A stretch of DNA of 64,000 nucleotides from Microbacterium sp. ACRRU (lineage in GTDB: Bacteria > Actinomycetota > Actinomycetes > Actinomycetales > Microbacteriaceae). A model generated the notes under the pieces. That model worked only from the letters and a program-made list of their open reading frames with translations. It did no database searches and was not told the DNA's origin. Both the position numbers and the translations under genes were made by a program. Shown here in pieces: positions 47,480-56,692 of this stretch (position 1 is the first letter of the stretch; every line of letters begins with the position of its first letter). The stretch is taken from NCBI RefSeq assembly GCF_022346945.1, contig NZ_JAKRNI010000012.1:1-64000 (forward strand). The letters run 5' to 3'.

Positions 47480-47877
47480 GCCGCCGGATGCGAACGGTGC
47501 GGGCGCGGGGTCTTCGGACCGCGCGCCCGCCCCCCGTGTGCGCGAGAAGAAGAGGGGGCGGGGGCCGCCCCCAATGCGGCCCCCGCCCGACGTCGGTGTC
47601 CGACCCGAACGGACACCGCGTGCATCGAACCATCGACGCTCCCGCGGACGACCCGAGTGCCCAGACGGTATCCCGGTCGATCGCGATCGATCGCCGCCCA
47701 CATCTCGAGCGCGAACAGCGAAGACCCGCGTGTTCTCGCGGCGATCGGCTCCCCGCTCCGATGTCGCGCGGTGGGCATTCGCGGTCGAATCTCATCCGAA
47801 AGGACGATGGACGCCCCCGATCGGATCACGCGGCGCCGCGGGTACGGCGACGACGGAGTCCGACCTGCGCCCCCGCG
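47480..47877. other. 398-base spacer between LanKC and copB
   Basis: No convincing gene is present. It contains a strong hairpin (47556-47588) and a smaller perfect 8-bp hairpin GGTGTCCG / CGGACACC (47595-47617). The remaining bases show only low-quality Arg/Pro-rich open frames. No transporter or additional precursor peptide was found. Confidence 0.6.
47556..47588 (+). terminator. GC-rich terminator hairpin after the LanKC gene
   Basis: A perfect 13-bp stem (GGGCGGGGGCCGC / GCGGCCCCCGCCC) has a 7-base loop and no T-tract, the form often seen in actinobacteria. Confidence 0.65.
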
Positions 47878-50004
47878 TCAGCGAGTCTTCTCGATCGGCG
47901 CCACCGCGTCCGGCCGCAGATCGAGGCGGCGCAGGAGCTGGGCGTTCAGGGCGACGACAATCGTCGACAGCGACATGAGGATCGCGCCGACCGACATGGG
48001 CAGCACGAAACCGATCGGGGCCAGGATCCCCGCAGCCAGCGGCACGGAGAGCAGGTTGTATCCCGCCGCCCACCAGAGGTTCTGGCGCATCTTGCGGTAG
48101 CTCGCGCGGGACAGCTCGATCACGGAGAGCACCGACCGCGGGTCGTCACTGGCGAGCACGACGCCGGCGGAGGCGATCGCGACATCGGTTCCCGCCCCGA
48201 TCGCCAGGCCCACGTCCGCCCGGGCGAGGGCGGGAGCGTCGTTGACGCCGTCACCGACCATCGCCACCCTGCGGCCCTCGCTCTGCAGCTGCGCGACCGT
48301 CGACTCCTTGTCCTCGGGACGCACCCCGGCGAAGAACCGGCGGATGCCGACCTCGTGCGCGACCGCGGCGGCGACCGGTTCGGCGTCGCCGGTGATCATG
48401 ACGACCTCGATGCCGCGCTCGGTCAGCGCGCGCACCGCCGTCACGGACTCCGGCCGGATCTCGTCGGCCAGGCGCAGCGCGCCGACCGCCCGCCCGTCGA
48501 CCACGACGTGAAGGATGATCGAGCCGTCCCGGCGCCATTCCTCTGCGACGGGGAGCTCGTCGGCCCCTTCCTCGTCGAGCAGCGCCGGGCCGCCCACGCG
48601 CACGACGCGTCCGTCCACGATCGCGCGCACACCGACGGCGGGGGACGACGAGAAGTCGGTGGATGCCGGAACGGCGAGATCGCGTCTCCGGGCGGCACGC
48701 ACGATGGCCCGGGCGAGCGGGTGCTCGGAGTCCGCCTCGGCGGCGGCCGCCCACGCCAGGACGGTGTCGGAGTCCGTACCCGGCTCGGCCTCGACGGCGA
48801 TCACGGCGGGCTCCCCGCGAGTGAGCGTCCCGGTCTTGTCGAAGAGCACCGTGTCGACGGAGCGCATGCTCTCCAGCGCGAGACGATCCTTGACGAGGAC
48901 ACCGCCGCGGGCGGCGCGTTCGGTCGCGATTGACACGACGAGCGGGATCGCGAGGCCCAGGGCGTGCGGGCAGGCGATGACGAGCACCGTGATCGTGCGT
49001 ACGACGGCGGCGTCCGGCATCCCGACCAGCGTCCAGACCGCTGCCGTGACCACGGCGGCGCCGAGCGCGAACCAGAACAGCCACGCGGCGGCGCGATCGG
49101 CGAGTCGCTGCGCGCGCGATGTCGAGGCCTGCGCGTCGGTGACCAGCTTCTGGATGCCGGCGAGGGCCGTGTCGTCGCCGACGGCGGTGATCTCGACCCG
49201 CACGCCGGAGTCGGTGGCCACGGTGCCCGCGACCACGGCGTCGCCTTCGTCGCGGTGCACGGCGCGCGACTCTCCGGTGATCATCGATTCGTCGAAGCGG
49301 GCGGATCCCTGCACGATCCGGCCGTCGGCCGGGACTCGGCCGCCCGGCCGCACAACGACGACGTCGCCGACGCTCAGCTCCGCGGGGGAGACCGACACGG
49401 TCGTATCGCCCTCGACGCGCTCGGCCTCGTCGGGAAGCAGCGCCGCGAGCGAATCCAGGGCCGAGGTCGTCTGAGCGAGCGATCGCATTTCGATCCAGTG
49501 CCCGAGCAGCATGATGACGACCAGCAGGGCGAGCTCCCACCAGAAGTCGAGCTCGTGGTGCAGCAGGCCGAGGCTCGCGCCCCAGGAAGCCAGGAAGGCG
49601 ACGGTGATCGCGAGGGCGATCAGGAGCATCATGCCCGGGGCGCGGCCCCGGATCTCCGAGACGGCCCCGGTGAGGAACGGCGCACCGCCCCACACGTAGA
49701 GAACGGTGCCGAGGATCGGCGACACCCACGCCACCCACGCGGCATCCGGGAGGCGGTAGCCGATGAGGTCGGAGAACATCGCCGAGAACCCCACGACGGG
49801 GATCGCGAGGACGAGCATGACCCAGAAGAGCCGGCGGAAACGCGCGACGTGGTCGCCGTGGCCCGCGTGGCCTGAGTGGCCCGCGTGGCCTGAGTGGCCC
49901 GCGCGCGGGTCGTGCGCCGCCGAGGCGTCCTGCGCGGCGTGCGCGTGATCGGCGGGCCCCGCCGGCGCGGTAGCAGCAGAAGCGTGATGATCGTGCGAGG
50001 TCAT
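47878..50004 (-). CDS. copB: CopB-type heavy-metal P-type ATPase (CPH motif)
   Basis: This 708-residue P1B ATPase has a histidine-rich N-terminus (repeated HSGHAG, residues 1-52) instead of a Cys-based metal-binding domain. The membrane metal site is CPH (VIACPHALGLAIPL), the phosphorylation site is DKTGTLT, and the hinge is [20 protein letters not shown] ATPases of the P1B-3/CopB group export copper (Cu2+ or Cu+) or silver. It follows copA by 23 bases in the csoR-copZ-copA-copB operon. Confidence 0.92.
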   Translation of the reverse strand: MTSHDHHASAATAPAGPADHAHAAQDASAAHDPRAGHSGHAGHSGHAGHGDHVARFRRLFWVMLVLAIPVVGFSAMFSDLIGYRLPDAAWVAWVSPILGTVLYVWGGAPFLTGAVSEIRGRAPGMMLLIALAITVAFLASWGASLGLLHHELDFWWELALLVVIMLLGHWIEMRSLAQTTSALDSLAALLPDEAERVEGDTTVSVSPAELSVGDVVVVRPGGRVPADGRIVQGSARFDESMITGESRAVHRDEGDAVVAGTVATDSGVRVEITAVGDDTALAGIQKLVTDAQASTSRAQRLADRAAAWLFWFALGAAVVTAAVWTLVGMPDAAVVRTITVLVIACPHALGLAIPLVVSIATERAARGGVLVKDRLALESMRSVDTVLFDKTGTLTRGEPAVIAVEAEPGTDSDTVLAWAAAAEADSEHPLARAIVRAARRRDLAVPASTDFSSSPAVGVRAIVDGRVVRVGGPALLDEEGADELPVAEEWRRDGSIILHVVVDGRAVGALRLADEIRPESVTAVRALTERGIEVVMITGDAEPVAAAVAHEVGIRRFFAGVRPEDKESTVAQLQSEGRRVAMVGDGVNDAPALARADVGLAIGAGTDVAIASAGVVLASDDPRSVLSVIELSRASYRKMRQNLWWAAGYNLLSVPLAAGILAPIGFVLPMSVGAILMSLSTIVVALNAQLLRRLDLRPDAVAPIEKTR

Positions 50005-50027
50005 GGCATCCCTCTCTCGAATCGATG

Positions 50028-52241
50028 TCAGCGCGCGGCGGGCTCCGGGCGGAACCGCCGCAGACGCAGGCTGTTGGTCACGACGAACACCGACGACAGC
50101 GCCATCGCGGCGGCCGCGACGACGGGGTTGAGCAGGCCCGCCATCGCGATCGGGATCGCGGCGACGTTGTAGGCGAAGGCCCAGAAGAGGTTGCCCTTGA
50201 TGGTGCCGAGCGTGCGGCGGGCGAGCCGGACGGCGTCGGCGACGACGAGCAGATCGCCCGAGACGACGGTGACGTCGCTCGCCGCGATCGCGGCATCCGT
50301 CCCTCCGCCCATCGCGATGCCGAGGTCGGCGGCGGCCAGGGCGGCGGCGTCGTTGACGCCGTCACCGACCATCGCGACGACTCGACCCTCGGCCTGCAGG
50401 GTGCGCACGACCTCGAGCTTCTGCGCGGGCGTGACCTCGGCCCGGACGTCGTCGATCCCGACCTCGGCGGCGACGCGGGCGGCGGTCGCGGCGTTGTCTC
50501 CCGTGAGCAGCACCGGCCGAAGCCCGAGGCGGCGGAACCGCGCGACCGCCTCGGCGCTCGTCGGCTTGATCGTGTCGGCGACGGCGATCGCGCCGAGGTA
50601 CTCCCCGTCGCGCGCGACGGCAACGATCGTGGCCCGCTCGGCCAGCGCGTCGAGCGAGGAGAGGACGGATGCCGACAGCCCCACGCTCCACTCATCGCGC
50701 AGCCACGACAGTCGACCGGCGACGACCGCAGAGCCGTCCACCACTCCCTGGACGCCGTACCCCGCGTGCGCGGCGAACGACTCGACGGGGGCGACCGCCC
50801 CCGCGTTCGCGGCGATCGCCCGCCCCACCGGATGCTCGGATCCGCTCTCGACCGCCGCTGCGACCGTGAGGAGCTCATCGCGGTCCACGCCGTCGGCGGG
50901 CAGCACCTCGGTCACCGCCATGCGGCCCGTGGTTACCGTGCCCGTCTTGTCGAGCACGATCGTGTCGACCCGTCGGGTCTGCTCCAGCACCTGAGGTCCG
51001 CGGATCAGGATGCCGAGCTGCGAACCACGCCCGGTCCCGACCAGGAGCGCGGTGGGGGTGGCGAGTCCCAGGGCGCAGGGGCACGCGATGATCAGCGTGG
51101 CGACCGCGGCTGTGAAGGCGAGCTCCACCGACCCGCCCGCCACGAGCCACCCGACGAAGGCGGCGATCGCGAGCAGGATCACCACGGGGACGAAGACCGC
51201 CGAGACCCGATCGGCGAGGCGCTGTACCTGGGCCTTTCCGGTCTGCGCCTCCTCGATCAGGCGTCCCATGCGCGCGAGCTCTGTGTCGGCGCCCACCCGC
51301 GAGATCTCGACGACGAGTCGCCCGCCGACGTTGAGCGTGGCGCCGATGACGCGCGCGCCGGGACCCACTTCGACCGGAACGGACTCGCCCGTGAGCATGC
51401 TGGCATCCACCGCGGAACTGCCCTCCAGGACCAGGCCATCCGAGGGGATCTTCTCGCCGGGGCGCACGACCACGACGTCGCCGATCGTGAGGCTCGACAC
51501 GGCGACACTCCGCTCGCGGCCGTCCTCGAGCTTCGTCGCGGACGTCGCGCCGAGGTTCAGCAGCGCCTTCAACGCGCTGGCGGATGCCGTCCGCGCCCGC
51601 GCCTCCGCGTAACGACCGGCGAGGAGGAACACGGTCACGAGTGCGGCGACCTCGAGGTAGATCTCGTGAGCCCCCGTGGCCGGGGCGCCGAAGAGCGTGA
51701 AGCTCATCGTCATGCCCGGCACGCCGGCGCCGCCGAAGAACAGCGCGTACAGCGACCATCCGAACGCGGCGACCACGCCCAGGCTGATGAGCGTGTCCAT
51801 GGTGACGGCCCCGTGCCGCGCGTTGACGGCGGCCGCGCGGTGGAACGGCCACGCGCCCCACACCGCGACCGGGGCGGTCAGGGTGAGCGCGAGCCACTGC
51901 CAGTACTCGAACTGCAGCGCCGGGACCATCGACAGCACCGCCACGGGCAGCGCCAGCGCCGCGCTGACGAGCAGCCGGCGCCGTAGCGCGTCGGTCTCGG
52001 GGTCGGTCTCGACCTCGTCGGGCGCGGGCGGCGCTGGGACCGCGGCGGCATACCCCGCGGCCTCGACGACGGCGATGAGGTCCGCGGGGTCGAGGTCGGC
52101 GCCGCGGACGCGGGCCTTCTCGGTGGCGTAGTTGACGGATGCCTCGACGCCGGGGAGCTTGTTCAGCTTGCGCTCGATCCGGGTGGCGCACGAGGCGCAC
52201 GTCATCCCGGTGATGTCGAGCTCGACGTCGGTGGTCGTCAT
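50028..52241 (-). CDS. copA: CopA-type Cu(I)-exporting P-type ATPase (CPC motif)
   Basis: This 737-residue P1B-1 ATPase has one N-terminal metal-binding domain (GMTCASC at about 12-18), the membrane CPC motif ([18 protein letters not shown]), and the DKTGTVT phosphorylation site. It pumps cytoplasmic Cu(I) out of the cell. The ATG at 52241 overlaps the copZ stop (ATGA). Upstream in-frame sequence belongs to copZ in another frame. Confidence 0.95.
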   Translation of the reverse strand: MTTTDVELDITGMTCASCATRIERKLNKLPGVEASVNYATEKARVRGADLDPADLIAVVEAAGYAAAVPAPPAPDEVETDPETDALRRRLLVSAALALPVAVLSMVPALQFEYWQWLALTLTAPVAVWGAWPFHRAAAVNARHGAVTMDTLISLGVVAAFGWSLYALFFGGAGVPGMTMSFTLFGAPATGAHEIYLEVAALVTVFLLAGRYAEARARTASASALKALLNLGATSATKLEDGRERSVAVSSLTIGDVVVVRPGEKIPSDGLVLEGSSAVDASMLTGESVPVEVGPGARVIGATLNVGGRLVVEISRVGADTELARMGRLIEEAQTGKAQVQRLADRVSAVFVPVVILLAIAAFVGWLVAGGSVELAFTAAVATLIIACPCALGLATPTALLVGTGRGSQLGILIRGPQVLEQTRRVDTIVLDKTGTVTTGRMAVTEVLPADGVDRDELLTVAAAVESGSEHPVGRAIAANAGAVAPVESFAAHAGYGVQGVVDGSAVVAGRLSWLRDEWSVGLSASVLSSLDALAERATIVAVARDGEYLGAIAVADTIKPTSAEAVARFRRLGLRPVLLTGDNAATAARVAAEVGIDDVRAEVTPAQKLEVVRTLQAEGRVVAMVGDGVNDAAALAAADLGIAMGGGTDAAIAASDVTVVSGDLLVVADAVRLARRTLGTIKGNLFWAFAYNVAAIPIAMAGLLNPVVAAAAMALSSVFVVTNSLRLRRFRPEPAAR

Positions 52242-52546
52242 GACGGGTCGTCCGCGACGGAGTATCCGGCTTCCTCGACGGCGTTGCGGACGAGCGCGGA
52301 GTCGAGAGGGGCCTCGCTGGCGACCGTGACGCGCGAGACGCCCCCGACGCGGAGGTCGACCGAAACGCCCTGCACTCCGGGGATCTCCGAGATCTCCTCG
52401 GTCACGCTCCGGACGCAGTGGGCGCACGTCATGCCGCTGACGCCGACCTCGCGAAGGACCGCGCCTTCGGGCAGGGAGGGGGATGCCACGCCGTCGCCGA
52501 GCGAGGAACGGGCGTCGCGCAGGCCGAGATCGATGCGGTCGTTCAT
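52238..52546 (-). CDS. copZ: CopZ-like copper chaperone
   Basis: This 102-residue protein has a heavy-metal-associated domain with GMTCAHC and an N-terminal extension of about 35 residues not found in minimal 68-residue CopZ. It would deliver Cu(I) to CopA or CsoR. It lies between csoR (17-base gap) and copA (4-base overlap). Confidence 0.9.
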   Translation of the reverse strand: MNDRIDLGLRDARSSLGDGVASPSLPEGAVLREVGVSGMTCAHCVRSVTEEISEIPGVQGVSVDLRVGGVSRVTVASEAPLDSALVRNAVEEAGYSVADDPS

Positions 52547-52563
52547 GGTGTCTCCTTGGGGGG

Positions 52564-52845
52564 TCAGGACCGGACGAGCCGGGCGATGGCGTCGTTGGCC
52601 TCACGGATCTTCTCGGCGGCGACCTGGCCGCCCTCCGCGCTGGCCTCGGCGACGCAGTGGCTGAGGTGATCGGACAGGAGCGACAGCGCGACCGTCTCGA
52701 GCGCCTTCGTCGCGGCGGACACCTGGGTGAGGATGTCGATGCAGTACTTGTCTTCGTCGACCATCCGCGCGATTCCGCGGACCTGACCTTCGATGCGTCG
52801 CAGACGCTTCTGCAGGTCGTCCTTGTTGCCGTCGTACCCGTTCAT
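52564..52845 (-). CDS. csoR: CsoR-family copper-sensing repressor
   Basis: This is a 93-residue all-helical regulator. Conserved metal-binding Cys-His-Cys ligands are visible in [10 protein letters not shown] and [12 protein letters not shown], and the N-terminus [15 protein letters not shown] is diagnostic for DUF156/CsoR proteins. Copper binding releases it from DNA. An ATG at 52845 is chosen; one at 52857 would lie inside the operator and lack proper ribosome-binding spacing, but remains possible. It is the first gene of the copper operon. Confidence 0.93.
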   Translation of the reverse strand: MNGYDGNKDDLQKRLRRIEGQVRGIARMVDEDKYCIDILTQVSAATKALETVALSLLSDHLSHCVAEASAEGGQVAAEKIREANDAIARLVRS

Positions 52846-52855
52846 GCTGGATACC

Positions 52856-52872
52856 ATACCCCCCTAGGGTAT
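52856..52872. promoter_or_regulatory. CsoR operator
   Basis: ATACCCCCCTAGGGTAT is an inverted repeat (6-bp arms, 5-base centre) just upstream of csoR. It matches the G/C-tract type of CsoR box (TACCC...GGGTA). CsoR is expected to repress its own operon here. Confidence 0.8.
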
Positions 52873-52908
52873 GCAGGAGGGCCGAGAGCAGGAAAAAAGC
52901 GGTGAGCG

Positions 52909-53337
52909 TCACTCGAGCGTCGGCGGCAGCACGTACACGATGTCGGCCCCGTCGCGCGCATGCTCGACGAAACCGAGTCGCGCGAGGGTTTCGTGCGCGG
53001 GATCGTCGTCGGCCGCGACGCACGCGTACAGGGGGCGCTCGGCCTCGGCCAGCGTGAGCAGCCGCAGGGCCTCCGTCGCCGCCTCGCGCGGCGTCTCGGG
53101 CGAAATCGCCAGAAGAGCCTCGCGATCTCCGTTGACGTCGAGCGTCGCGGCCAGACCGACCACGGTCGCGCCATCGACGATGGCACGGGCCGTGACGCGA
53201 TCGTCGTTCACCCAGGCGTCGAACGCGGTGCGATCCTCCACCTGCCCGCGTGGCCACGTGGACGCGCTCGCGCGCAGCGCCGCGTAGGCGGCATCCCGGT
53301 CGTCGTCACGGAGGTCGCGGAGCTCGATGCGGGTCAT
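52909..53337 (-). CDS. GNAT-family N-acetyltransferase
   Basis: This 142-residue protein has a GNAT-like arrangement: an N-terminal LRDLRDDDRDAAYAA segment, central strands (VVGLAATLDVNGDREALLAI) and a C-terminal HETLARLGFVEHARDGAD motif typical of the family. The acetyl-CoA loop is not canonical, so assignment is moderate. The substrate is unknown. It is monocistronic, between csoR and the GntR gene. Confidence 0.7.
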   Translation of the reverse strand: MTRIELRDLRDDDRDAAYAALRASASTWPRGQVEDRTAFDAWVNDDRVTARAIVDGATVVGLAATLDVNGDREALLAISPETPREAATEALRLLTLAEAERPLYACVAADDDPAHETLARLGFVEHARDGADIVYVLPPTLE

Positions 53338-53397
53338 GACGTCACGGTAACGGGCTTCGATTCAGAAGAGGGATGCCTTGCGCTCGCCGCGTGCGCG

Positions 53398-54015
53398 TCA
53401 GTAGAGCCCGTGCATCGTGAGCCAGAGATGGGCGGAGCGGGCGGTGTCGCGGTCGCGGATCGCCGCGCCGAGCGAGGCGAACAACTCATCGCAATCGCCC
53501 TCTCCGGCGCACATCCAGCCCCGCAGATTGCGTCGCACGACGAACTCCGTCTGCTTCAGCGTCTCGCCGAGGACGATGTTGTCAGCCGCGCGAGTGAAGT
53601 GCGCCAGCAAGGCGAACCCCGCGTCGACGTACGCGGGCGATGACTTCTCGCGTGCGGCGCGGGCCACGTCGCCGAAGAGGCGGACCCCCTCCGCGATGTC
53701 CTCGTCCGAGCACCGGGGCAGTGCAAGGTGCATCGTCATCGCGATCATGTGCACCGCGTAGTCGCGCATGTCCGACATTTCCTGCGCTGTGGGGGTGGTG
53801 ACGCGGGTGAAACGGTGGGGCGAGATCTCGACGAGCCGGATCGCGGCGAGGCGCTGCAAAGCCTCGCGCACGGGCGTGCGGGAGATTCCCATGTGAGCGG
53901 CGAGCTCGACGTCGCGCAGGCGGTCGCCGGGCCGCAGCCGCCCGTCGACGATCGCCTCGCCGAGGGCGGCGTACGCCTCGTCGACGAGGGCGGAAGGCTG
54001 TCGCCGCGCGTCCAC
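53398..54015 (-). CDS. GntR/FadR-family transcriptional regulator (FCD type)
   Basis: This 205-residue protein has an N-terminal winged helix (LRPGDRLRDVELAAHMGISR, PVREALQRLAAIRLV) and a C-terminal all-helical FCD ligand-binding domain. The latter includes acidic and His residues that often bind a metal and a carboxylate ligand. The start is GTG. No obvious target operon is adjacent, and the gene next to it (cold shock) is divergent. Confidence 0.88.
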   Translation of the reverse strand: MDARRQPSALVDEAYAALGEAIVDGRLRPGDRLRDVELAAHMGISRTPVREALQRLAAIRLVEISPHRFTRVTTPTAQEMSDMRDYAVHMIAMTMHLALPRCSDEDIAEGVRLFGDVARAAREKSSPAYVDAGFALLAHFTRAADNIVLGETLKQTEFVVRRNLRGWMCAGEGDCDELFASLGAAIRDRDTARSAHLWLTMHGLY

Positions 54016-54333
54016 ACGCGGATTCTATGACGTCCGGATATCACACATCTGCGTAATCCGCGAAGAAATCTCCGCTTTCGTGTCGCGCTGGGCGTGGTCG
54101 CGGCTGTAAAGTGATCGCCGTCACGCCTCGCGTGACATATCCGGGGGGATCCGTCGACGCCCGGGCTTCGAGCATCAGCTCAGCCCGGGCGTCGTATGGG
54201 CTTCAGGACGCTTCCTCCACACGGCTGTCGTGCAACGTTTCTGTCACGAGCCGATGCGCGCCCGCGGGGCCACGCGTTAGCGTGGGCACTGACCGGCGCG
54301 CTCGGCGCCGGCGCAAGGGAAAACGGCACGTCC
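54016..54333. promoter_or_regulatory. GntR-csp divergent spacer with RNA-like hairpins
   Basis: This 318-base spacer holds a -10-like TAAAGT (54107-54112). A 7-bp hairpin GTCACGC / GCGTGAC (54120-54136) and a perfect 13-bp hairpin (54155-54194) follow. Nearer the cold-shock gene a second -10-like TAGCGT (54278-54283) is present. Cold-shock genes often have long structured leaders. Confidence 0.5.
54119..54197 (+). ncRNA. candidate small RNA or leader RNA upstream of the cold-shock gene
   Basis: From a possible start just after TAAAGT, the transcript would fold into a 5' hairpin, then an unpaired GGGGGGAUCC stretch. A strong stem follows (CGACGCCCGGGCT / AGCCCGGGCGTCG, 14-base loop) that could terminate it. 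This would give an RNA of about 75-80 bases. It is a prediction from structure alone. Confidence 0.35.
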
Positions 54334-54540
54334 ATGAGCACGCAGGGCACGGTCAAGTGGTTCAACTCGGAGAAGGGGTTCGGCTTCATCGCGCCGGATG
54401 AGGGCGGGCAGGACGTCTTCGCCCACTACAGCGCGATCCAGTCCGGCGGCTACCGCTCCCTCGAGGAGAACCAGCGCGTCGAGTTCGACATCGCGCAGGG
54501 CCCGAAGGGCCTGCAGGCGGAGAACATCCGCCCGCTCTGA
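54334..54540 (+). CDS. cold-shock protein
   Basis: This 68-residue CspA-family protein carries the RNP1-like [20 protein letters not shown] and RNP2-like DVFAHYSAI motifs over its full length. It is a single-stranded nucleic acid chaperone. The ATG at 54334 has AAGGGA somewhat far upstream (about 13 bases). Confidence 0.96.
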   Translation: MSTQGTVKWFNSEKGFGFIAPDEGGQDVFAHYSAIQSGGYRSLEENQRVEFDIAQGPKGLQAENIRPL

Positions 54541-54555
54541 GCCCTGCACCCCTGC

Positions 54556-56619
54556 TCACCGCTCCGGTCGGACGAGGTCTCTTCCGGCCGCGGCGAACTG
54601 ACGCAGGGACGCGTGCGGCAGGAAGGCTCGGGTGAGCGCTGCGGCGATGCGGGCAAGATCAGCCTCGTCGCGGTACAGCAGGTACAACGTCTCGTAGCGC
54701 GGGTGGAACTTCTGCTTGAACCGGTGCAACGACGCGAACCCGTAGACAGGCTCGAGCAGTGCGGCCATGCGCTCCTGCAGAGCGGCGATCGCCCCGGCAT
54801 CCGGCGGGTACTCGTGCGCGAGCGGGGCACCCGAGAGCGACATGATCTCCGCGCCCTCGGTCGAGAAGCGCTGTGCCGACGACCCGATCAGATACTCCAT
54901 CACGGGTCCGAAGCCGCCGTCGCGGCGCCGCATGAGATCCAGCGTCCATCCGCGCACGCGTCCGTCGCCATACACGGGCAACCACGACAGGAAGCCGTCG
55001 ACGTCACCGGTGGGTGACACGGCCAACGCCACTCGCACCTCCGGGTCGCCGGCCTCGTGCAGCGTGCCGAGGGTGAAGCCCATCTCGGGCAGCCCTTTGT
55101 CGCCCACCCAGCTTTCCGAGATCGCGCGCAGCTGCTGCCGGACCCCCCACGACTCGTCGGCGAGGCGCGAGAGACGGAACGTCATGCCCTCGCGCTCCGC
55201 GCGGTTCAACGACGTCCGCACCGCACCCCACGCCTTGCCGGTGAACTGCAGTCCCGGCAGATCCACGATCGTGTCGTCGGCGACCACGATGCTCCGCCAT
55301 CCCGCGGGGACGGCCGCGCGCGTCGCCTCCCCGGCACTGAAGAAGCAGGGCGCGAGGCCGGCGTTCTCCGCGTGCGCGACAAACGCCTGAACGGTCGCCG
55401 CCCGGGTGTCCGGCGGACCCAGCGGGTCGCCGAGGGCGAGAGCGACGCCCGACCGTCGCTGGAAGGCGACGATCCCGCGTCCGAACCGTGCGTACGACAT
55501 GCCGTCCCACGTCGTCATCCACGACAGCGTGCCGCCGCCCGTGGCGCGGAGCTCGGCCTTCACGTCGTCGACGCTCGGTGCGGGAGTGTCGCCCAGGGCG
55601 GCGCGAGGGCGCGCCCGGAACGCGGCGCGCACGAGCACGAGGTACACGAGGGCGACGACCCAGGTCGTCGAGGAGGCGAGCGTGATCGTCAGGTCGACAT
55701 CGACCGTTCCCTCGACGTCGACGACACCGACGATCAGCACGAGCGCAACGACGACGACGAGAAGGAGAGCGTTCAGGATGCCGTATCCCACCACCAGCAC
55801 CCACGCCCACCGCCGGCCCCGCCGAACGCCGGTGGCGACCGCGAGCACGATGACGGTGTTCAGGGCGACATCCGCCCACGACCCCGAGATCGGGGCGGAG
55901 CTGCCGAAGGGGCCCGTCGTGGGGCTGACGTAGGTCAGGACATCGATCGCCCCGAGCCCGCACACCAGCACGAACGCGATGAGCCGCTGCTCGCGCACCG
56001 ACACGCGCTGGGGGCGCAGCGACCGGTCCACGGCGAGCACGAGCACCACCGCGATCACGTGCTCGAGGTCGTTGAGCGACCCCCAGTACAGGAAGGTGAC
56101 CGAGACCGCGGCGACCAGCACGGTCCACGCGCGCAGACGCCAGGGGGAGGGGAGCGTCGACACCGCCCCCGCCAGGCACGCGATCACCCCGGCGGAGGGC
56201 CCGACGTCGAGCGCCGCCGCCTGCTCCTGCGCCCACGGCCACGGCAGCAGAGCCGCCAGCCACAACACCCCCGACGCGAGCAGCACGGCGCCGAGCTGCC
56301 CTCCCGCGAAGTACGCGAGCGCCACGAGCGAGCCGCGACGGAACTCGAGGTACCCCATGCCGACCAAGCCCACGAGGATCGGTGCGTACAGCCAGGGCAG
56401 CGATACGAAGAACGTCCCCGTCACGGGAGTCCACCAGCGCCCGTCCACGAGGGCCGGAAGACCGTACGCCACGGCGTCGTGCAACGGCGACGACGCGAAC
56501 GGCGACCACAGGCCCGCGGATGCCACGCCGACGCCGAGAAGCACGAGCGCGAGCGCCACCGTGGCCGGGAGGCGTCGGACGGTGACGGTGAGGCGACGGA
56601 AGGTGTCTCTCTCCCCCAT
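54556..56619 (-). CDS. MprF-like DUF2156 protein with rhomboid-like membrane domain
   Basis: This 687-residue protein has an N-terminal membrane region whose first seven or so helices resemble a rhomboid fold, including G140-P-S142-A-G and H187 in NDLEHVIAV. More helices follow (to about 345). The C-terminal soluble DUF2156 domain (about 370-680) has GNAT-like sequence (WGVRQQLRAISESW, GPVMEYLIGSSAQRF, LYGF-like PVYGFASLHRFKQKFHPRYE). The C-terminal half matches MprF-type aminoacyl-phosphatidylglycerol synthases, which use aminoacyl-tRNA to modify lipids. Whether the front half is protease, flippase or inert is unknown. The ATG at 56619 is chosen. Confidence 0.82.
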   Translation of the reverse strand: MGERDTFRRLTVTVRRLPATVALALVLLGVGVASAGLWSPFASSPLHDAVAYGLPALVDGRWWTPVTGTFFVSLPWLYAPILVGLVGMGYLEFRRGSLVALAYFAGGQLGAVLLASGVLWLAALLPWPWAQEQAAALDVGPSAGVIACLAGAVSTLPSPWRLRAWTVLVAAVSVTFLYWGSLNDLEHVIAVVLVLAVDRSLRPQRVSVREQRLIAFVLVCGLGAIDVLTYVSPTTGPFGSSAPISGSWADVALNTVIVLAVATGVRRGRRWAWVLVVGYGILNALLLVVVVALVLIVGVVDVEGTVDVDLTITLASSTTWVVALVYLVLVRAAFRARPRAALGDTPAPSVDDVKAELRATGGGTLSWMTTWDGMSYARFGRGIVAFQRRSGVALALGDPLGPPDTRAATVQAFVAHAENAGLAPCFFSAGEATRAAVPAGWRSIVVADDTIVDLPGLQFTGKAWGAVRTSLNRAEREGMTFRLSRLADESWGVRQQLRAISESWVGDKGLPEMGFTLGTLHEAGDPEVRVALAVSPTGDVDGFLSWLPVYGDGRVRGWTLDLMRRRDGGFGPVMEYLIGSSAQRFSTEGAEIMSLSGAPLAHEYPPDAGAIAALQERMAALLEPVYGFASLHRFKQKFHPRYETLYLLYRDEADLARIAAALTRAFLPHASLRQFAAAGRDLVRPER

Positions 56620-56692
56620 GCCGCTCACGATAGGGCACGTGCCACGCAGACCGAGTCTGGGACGAGCGGCCGTACGGGAGAACAATGGGGCG

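Noticed and set aside
54147..54167. Run of BamHI, SalI and SmaI sites, as in a vector polylinker.
   Set aside because: The sites are part of a natural-looking GC-rich hairpin and the surroundings are continuous chromosomal sequence with no vector genes.
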